This document shows, one piece after another, positions 60,234-64,000 of a DNA stretch of 64,000 bases; within the stretch, counting starts at the first letter, position 1, and every line of letters begins with the position of its first letter. The DNA comes from Klebsiella quasivariicola (lineage in GTDB: Bacteria; Pseudomonadota; Gammaproteobacteria; Enterobacterales; Enterobacteriaceae). The position numbers and the translations under genes were made by a program. Under the pieces are notes generated by a model, which did not search any database, was not told where the DNA came from, and saw only the letters and a list, made by a program, of their open reading frames with translations. The DNA is taken from assembly GCF_002269255.1 (NCBI RefSeq), contig NZ_CP022823.1:5146001-5210000 (forward strand). The letters are read 5' to 3'.

Positions 60234-61105
60234 CGCCCTTTCTTTTTACGTCCCGGCTGGGTGAAACGTTTCCCGTTACCAGCCGGGCGACCCTTATCGT
60301 TGCTATTTTCCATCTTCACCACCGGGCGCTTGATCCCGGGAGTCGCCGCTTTGGCCTTCGGCCTGGCTTTCGGCTTCGCTTCGGAAGAGGAATTTTCAAT
60401 CAGCTTGAACAGGTCGATCAGCTCGTCATCGGTTAGATCACGCCATTCACCCAAGGGGATCCCCGTCAGGCTCACGTTCATGATCCGCGTACGCTCAAGC
60501 TTCGTCACTTCATAGCCAAAGTGCTCGCACATACGCCGGATCTGGCGATTCAGCCCCTGCACCAGAGTGATGCGGAAAACGAACGGCGCCTCTTTCTTCA
60601 CCTTACATTTTTTCGTCACCGTCCCGAGAATCGGCACCCCTGCGCCCATGCCGCGAATAAACTCATCAGTCACCGGCTTATCGACCGTCACCAGATACTC
60701 TTTTTCATGGTCGTTGCCGGCGCGCAGGATCTTGTTCACCAGATCGCCGTGGTTGGTGAGGAAGATCAGCCCCTGAGAATCTTTATCCAGACGGCCGATA
60801 GGGAAGATACGCTTGCTGTGGTTGACGAAGTCGACAATGTTGTCACGCTCGCCATCTTCGGTGGTGCTCACAATACCGACCGGCTTATTCAGCGCAATCA
60901 GCACCAGATCATCCGCTTCACGCGGCTCAATCAACCGTCCGTTCACTTTGACCAGGTCACCAGGCTTCACCTGATCGCCAATAGTGGCGCGCTTGCCATT
61001 GATAAAGACGTTGCCTTGTTCAATAAAGCGGTCCGCTTCGCGACGCGAGCAGATGCCGCTTTCACTGATGTATTTATTTAATCGGGTTGATGAGTCGGGC
61101 AGCAT
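60230..61105 (-). CDS. rluF: 23S rRNA pseudouridine(2604) synthase RluF
   Basis: This 291-residue enzyme has an N-terminal S4 RNA-binding domain (TRLNKYISESGICSRREADRFI, about 7-28) and an RsuA-type catalytic domain. The active aspartate is in IFPIGRLDKDSQGLIFLTNHGDL (about 95-117), and GLNRQIRRMCEHFGYEV follows at about 183. A basic, lysine/proline-rich tail (about 240-291) is typical of RluF. It modifies U2604 of 23S rRNA and can modify tRNA-Tyr in E. coli. It matches E. coli RluF (YjbC). Confidence 0.95.
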   Translation of the reverse strand: MLPDSSTRLNKYISESGICSRREADRFIEQGNVFINGKRATIGDQVKPGDLVKVNGRLIEPREADDLVLIALNKPVGIVSTTEDGERDNIVDFVNHSKRIFPIGRLDKDSQGLIFLTNHGDLVNKILRAGNDHEKEYLVTVDKPVTDEFIRGMGAGVPILGTVTKKCKVKKEAPFVFRITLVQGLNRQIRRMCEHFGYEVTKLERTRIMNVSLTGIPLGEWRDLTDDELIDLFKLIENSSSEAKPKARPKAKAATPGIKRPVVKMENSNDKGRPAGNGKRFTQPGRKKKGR

Positions 61106-61448
61106 AGATTCTCCTGTAAAAGCGAAATATACCCTACCTTGTGGGCGAGAAAAAAGATGTGCCTTTGCGCCCTCCGGCGCAAGGTGTGATCGACTACGCC
61201 TTTTTTCACAAAAGTGTCCCGCTCAACGTCTGGCAACTTTGCGTAATGAAATATCACAGAATCAGCGGCTTAGCGCGCAATGCACAAAGGTGCCAACAAC
61301 CCACTATTGATAACGCAAATGTGCAAGATTATTCGCCAGATTAGGGTGATGAAATAAAAGAAAATCCCTTTAAACGGCGGCTCTAATAGGGTTATATCAG
61401 ATCAACAGCACAAACCCGCGATTTGCACAAATGTGCAGGAGCCAGCAG
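61106..61448 (+). promoter_or_regulatory. sor operon control region with repeated TGCACA motifs
   Basis: Between rluF and sorC no gene is seen. Related motifs occur at 61281-61294 (TGCACAAAGGTGCC), 61314-61325 (CGCAAATGTGCA) and 61424-61437 (TGCACAAATGTGCA, with 6-bp perfect arms). The last is only 11 bp before the sorC start. Repeats of this kind fit binding by the SorC regulator, which is known to be activator and repressor of the sor operon. Confidence 0.55.
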
Positions 61449-62402
61449 ATGACTATGGAAAATAGCGATGATATCCGGTTGATTGTCAAAATCGCCCAGC
61501 TCTATTACGAGCAGGATATGACCCAGGCGCAAATCGCTCGCGAGCTGGGGATCTATCGCACCACCATTAGTCGCCTGCTGAAGCGCGGCCGCGAGCAGGG
61601 CATTGTCACCATTGCCATCAACTATGACTACAACGAGAACCTGTGGCTCGAACAACAGCTCAAGCAAAAATTTGGTCTGAAAGAGGCGGTGGTTGCCAGT
61701 AGCGATGGGCTGCTGGAAGAAGAACAGCTGAGCGCGATGGGCCAGCATGGCGCCCTGCTTGTCGATCGGTTGCTGGAACCCGGCGATATTATCGGTTTTT
61801 CATGGGGCCGCGCCGTGCGTTCGCTGGTGGAGAACCTGCCGCAGGCCAGCCACTCACGCCAGGTGATCTGCGTCCCCATCATCGGCGGGCCTTCCGGTAA
61901 ACTGGAGAGCCGCTACCATGTGAACACGTTAACCTACGGTGCGGCAGCCAGGCTGAAAGCGGAATCCCACCTTGCCGATTTTCCAGCCCTGCTGGATAAC
62001 CCGCTGATCCGCAACGGCATCATGCAGTCCCAGCACTTTAAAACCATCTCATCCTACTGGGACAGTCTGGATGTCGCGCTGGTGGGTATTGGTTCACCGG
62101 CCATTCGCGACGGCGCAAACTGGCACGCCTTCTACGGCAGCGAAGAGAGCGACGATCTCAACGCCCGCCACGTCGCCGGGGATATCTGCTCGCGTTTCTA
62201 CGATATTAACGGCGGGTTAGTCGATACCAATATGAGCGAAAAAACGCTGTCGATCGAAATGGCGAAGCTGCGCCAGGCGCGTTATTCCATCGGCATCGCC
62301 ATGGGGCAAGAGAAATACTCGGGCATTCTTGGCGCATTGCACGGACGCTATATTAATTGTCTGGTGACAAACAGAGAAACAGCTGAATTATTACTGAAAT
62401 AA
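61449..62402 (+). CDS. sorC: Sorbose operon transcriptional regulator SorC
   Basis: This 317-residue DeoR-like regulator is the founder of the SorC family. It has an N-terminal helix-turn-helix (MTQAQIARELGIYRTTISRLLKRG, about 24-47) and a sugar-phosphate-binding domain with GFSWGRAVRSLVENLP (about 114-129) and CVPIIGGPSGKLESR. The start at 61449 lies 8 nt after AGGAG; the ATG at 61455, giving 315 residues, is the alternative and matches the length I recall for the Klebsiella protein. With L-sorbose 1-phosphate or a related effector it switches the operon on. Confidence 0.95.
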   Translation: MTMENSDDIRLIVKIAQLYYEQDMTQAQIARELGIYRTTISRLLKRGREQGIVTIAINYDYNENLWLEQQLKQKFGLKEAVVASSDGLLEEEQLSAMGQHGALLVDRLLEPGDIIGFSWGRAVRSLVENLPQASHSRQVICVPIIGGPSGKLESRYHVNTLTYGAAARLKAESHLADFPALLDNPLIRNGIMQSQHFKTISSYWDSLDVALVGIGSPAIRDGANWHAFYGSEESDDLNARHVAGDICSRFYDINGGLVDTNMSEKTLSIEMAKLRQARYSIGIAMGQEKYSGILGALHGRYINCLVTNRETAELLLK

Positions 62403-62472
62403 CACACAGGATATGATTTCACGCAGCACGCGCTGCGGGGGATCCCTTTATCTAAAGAAATGGGAGAGCATA

Positions 62473-63276
62473 ATGAATACCTGGTTAAATTTAAAAGATA
62501 ACGTCATTATCGTAACCGGTGGCGCCTCAGGAATTGGGCTGGCCATTGTCGATGAATTATTATCCCAAGGCGCTCATGTCCAGATGATTGATATTCACGG
62601 CGGCGATCGCCATCACAATGGCGATAATTATCATTTCTGGCCGACGGATATTTCCAGCGCGACAGAGGTACAGCAGACTATCGATGCCATTATTCAGCGC
62701 TGGTCGCGTATTGATGGCCTGGTCAATAACGCCGGCGTGAATTTCCCACGTTTATTAGTCGACGAAAAAGCACCGGCCGGCCGCTATGAATTAAACGAAG
62801 CCGCTTTTGAAAAAATGGTCAATATCAACCAGAAAGGGGTGTTTTTCATGTCGCAGGCGGTGGCACGTCAAATGGTCAAACAGCGCGCCGGGGTGATTGT
62901 CAATGTTTCGTCGGAGAGCGGTCTGGAAGGCTCTGAAGGTCAAAGCTGCTACGCCGCCACCAAGGCCGCGCTCAATAGCTTTACCCGCTCCTGGTCTAAA
63001 GAATTGGGTAAATATGGGATCCGTGTGGTCGGCGTTGCGCCGGGGATCCTCGAAAAAACCGGCCTGCGGACGCCGGAATATGAAGAGGCGCTGGCCTGGA
63101 CGCGCAATATCACCGTCGAGCAACTTCGCGAGGGATATACCAAAAACGCCATTCCCATCGGGCGGGCGGGAAAACTCTCGGAAGTCGCTGATTTTGTTTG
63201 CTATCTCTTGTCATCACGCGCCAGCTACATCACCGGAGTCACCACTAACATTGCCGGCGGAAAAACGCGCGGTTAA
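62473..63276 (+). CDS. sorD: Sorbitol-6-phosphate 2-dehydrogenase SorD
   Basis: This 267-residue short-chain dehydrogenase starts MNTWLNLKDNVIIVTGGASG. The NAD-binding glycine motif is TGGASGIG (about 15-22), NNAG lies at about 89, the catalytic Ser is in VNVSSESG (about 145) and YxxxK is YAATK (about 160). In the sorbose pathway it oxidises D-glucitol 6-phosphate to D-fructose 6-phosphate after SorE has reduced sorbose 1-phosphate. It starts 70 bp after sorC and is followed 9 bp later by sorF. Confidence 0.95.
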   Translation: MNTWLNLKDNVIIVTGGASGIGLAIVDELLSQGAHVQMIDIHGGDRHHNGDNYHFWPTDISSATEVQQTIDAIIQRWSRIDGLVNNAGVNFPRLLVDEKAPAGRYELNEAAFEKMVNINQKGVFFMSQAVARQMVKQRAGVIVNVSSESGLEGSEGQSCYAATKAALNSFTRSWSKELGKYGIRVVGVAPGILEKTGLRTPEYEEALAWTRNITVEQLREGYTKNAIPIGRAGKLSEVADFVCYLLSSRASYITGVTTNIAGGKTRG

Positions 63277-63285
63277 GGAGGCAGT

Positions 63286-63693
63286 ATGGTTCACGCTATC
63301 TTCTGCGCCCACGGCCAGCTGGCCGGGGCCATGCTTGATTCGGTACGCATGGTCTACGGCGAGGTTAACGTCAGCGCCGTCGCGTTTGTCCCCGGCGAAA
63401 ACGCGGCGGATATCGCCATTAACCTGGAAAAGTTAGTAAGCGCACACATCGATGAGGAGTGGGTCATCGCGGTAGATTTGCAGTGCGGAAGCCCATGGAA
63501 TGCCGCAGCCGGTCTGGCAATGCGTCACCCGCAGATCCGGGTGATTAGCGGCCTGTCGCTGCCGCTGGCGCTTGAGCTGGTGGATAACCAGCATACCCTG
63601 AGCGCCGATGACTTATGTCAGCATCTGCAAACCATTGCCAGCCAGTGCTGTGTGGTCTGGCAGCAGCCAGAAACCGTTGAGGAGGAGTTCTGA
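63286..63693 (+). CDS. sorF: Sorbose PTS EIIA component SorF
   Basis: This 135-residue mannose-family (Man-type) IIA domain has the phosphorylated histidine at His9 in AIFCAHGQLAGAML. The central segment WVIAVDLQCGSPWNAAAGLA (about 59-78) is the conserved phosphate-site strand and helix of the family. It accepts phosphate from HPr and passes it to SorB. AAGGAGGCAGT gives a strong ribosome site. The stop overlaps the start of sorB by one base (TGATG). Confidence 0.95.
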   Translation: MVHAIFCAHGQLAGAMLDSVRMVYGEVNVSAVAFVPGENAADIAINLEKLVSAHIDEEWVIAVDLQCGSPWNAAAGLAMRHPQIRVISGLSLPLALELVDNQHTLSADDLCQHLQTIASQCCVVWQQPETVEEEF

Positions 63694-64000
63694 TGCATAT
63701 TACGCTCGCCCGTATTGATGACCGACTCATTCATGGGCAGGTCACCACCGTCTGGTCAAAAGTCGCTAACGCCCAGCGGATAATTATCTGCAATGACGAG
63801 GTATTTAACGATGAAGTTCGCCGGACCCTGTTGCGCCAGGCGGCACCGCCAGGCATGAAGGTAAATGTTGTCAGTCTGGAAAAGGCGGTAGCGGTCTATC
63901 ATAACCCGCAATATCAGGATGAGACCGTCTTTTATTTATTTACCAATCCACACGATGTTTTAACGATGGTGCGCCAGGGCGTGCAGATCGCCACGTTAAA
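63693..64000 (+). CDS. sorB: Sorbose PTS EIIB component SorB, N-terminal part (cut by window edge)
   Basis: This partial frame starts MHITLARIDDRLIHGQVTTV, with the IIB active-site histidine in RLIHGQV (His15) that takes phosphate from IIA. About 102 codons are present before the window ends; the family's usual length is about 160-165. It belongs to the Man-type IIB proteins and should phosphorylate L-sorbose during import through the membrane proteins SorA and SorM, expected just beyond the window. It is translationally coupled to sorF. Confidence 0.95.
   Translation, partial: MHITLARIDDRLIHGQVTTVWSKVANAQRIIICNDEVFNDEVRRTLLRQAAPPGMKVNVVSLEKAVAVYHNPQYQDETVFYLFTNPHDVLTMVRQGVQIATL

Overview
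The window is a chromosomal segment of an enterobacterium, almost certainly a member of the Klebsiella pneumoniae complex. The gene order follows the Escherichia coli soxRS - ssb/uvrA - tyrB/alr/dnaB - zur - lexA - plsB - ubiCA - mal - pgi - lysC region. Between these core blocks lie Klebsiella-type insertions, notably a BamA paralogue of the BamK type and the L-sorbose (sor) operon. All functional calls come from reading the sequence and recalling the families; no database search was run.

Layout. 1-5.5 kb: purine permease ghxP (cut by the window edge), a glutathione S-transferase, the soxR/soxS redox switch, the c-di-GMP phosphodiesterase pdeC and yjcB. 5.5-12.2 kb: a four-gene ABC importer facing a metallo-beta-lactamase-fold hydrolase, a LacI-family regulator and an inositol-monophosphatase-family phosphatase, with a perfect palindrome between the two arms. 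This looks like a self-contained and apparently uncharacterised uptake and phosphoester-hydrolysis system. 12.2-23.7 kb: accessory island with a small unknown gene, a bamK gene split by an IS1-family element, a tannase-family esterase with an AraC-type regulator, a FepA-like siderophore receptor behind tandem Fur-box matches, and an MltF-like lytic transglycosylase followed by a run of 16 C.

23.8-44.4 kb is conserved core: ssb/uvrA (SOS), yjbRQ, aphA, tyrB, alr, dnaB, a 58-residue membrane protein gene, qor, pspG, dusA, a cupin, zur, yjbJ, dinF/lexA, dgkA, plsB and ubiCA. 44.6-52.6 kb is the maltose regulon: malM-lamB-malK diverges from malEFG around a MalT/CRP control region, and an ERIC-like palindromic element sits between malF and malG. 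52.6-61.1 kb: psiE, two acyltransferases, pgi, lysC behind a lysine riboswitch, a panS-type transporter, a HigBA-like toxin-antitoxin pair with an 18-bp palindromic operator, yjbD and rluF. 61.1-64 kb: start of the sorbose operon (sorC, sorD, sorF, sorB cut by the edge).

Recognisable regulation includes SoxR, PurR, LexA (three sites), Fur, CRP, MalT, sigma-54/PspF, a lysine riboswitch, SorC-type repeats and many intrinsic terminators. No tRNA, rRNA or CRISPR array was seen.
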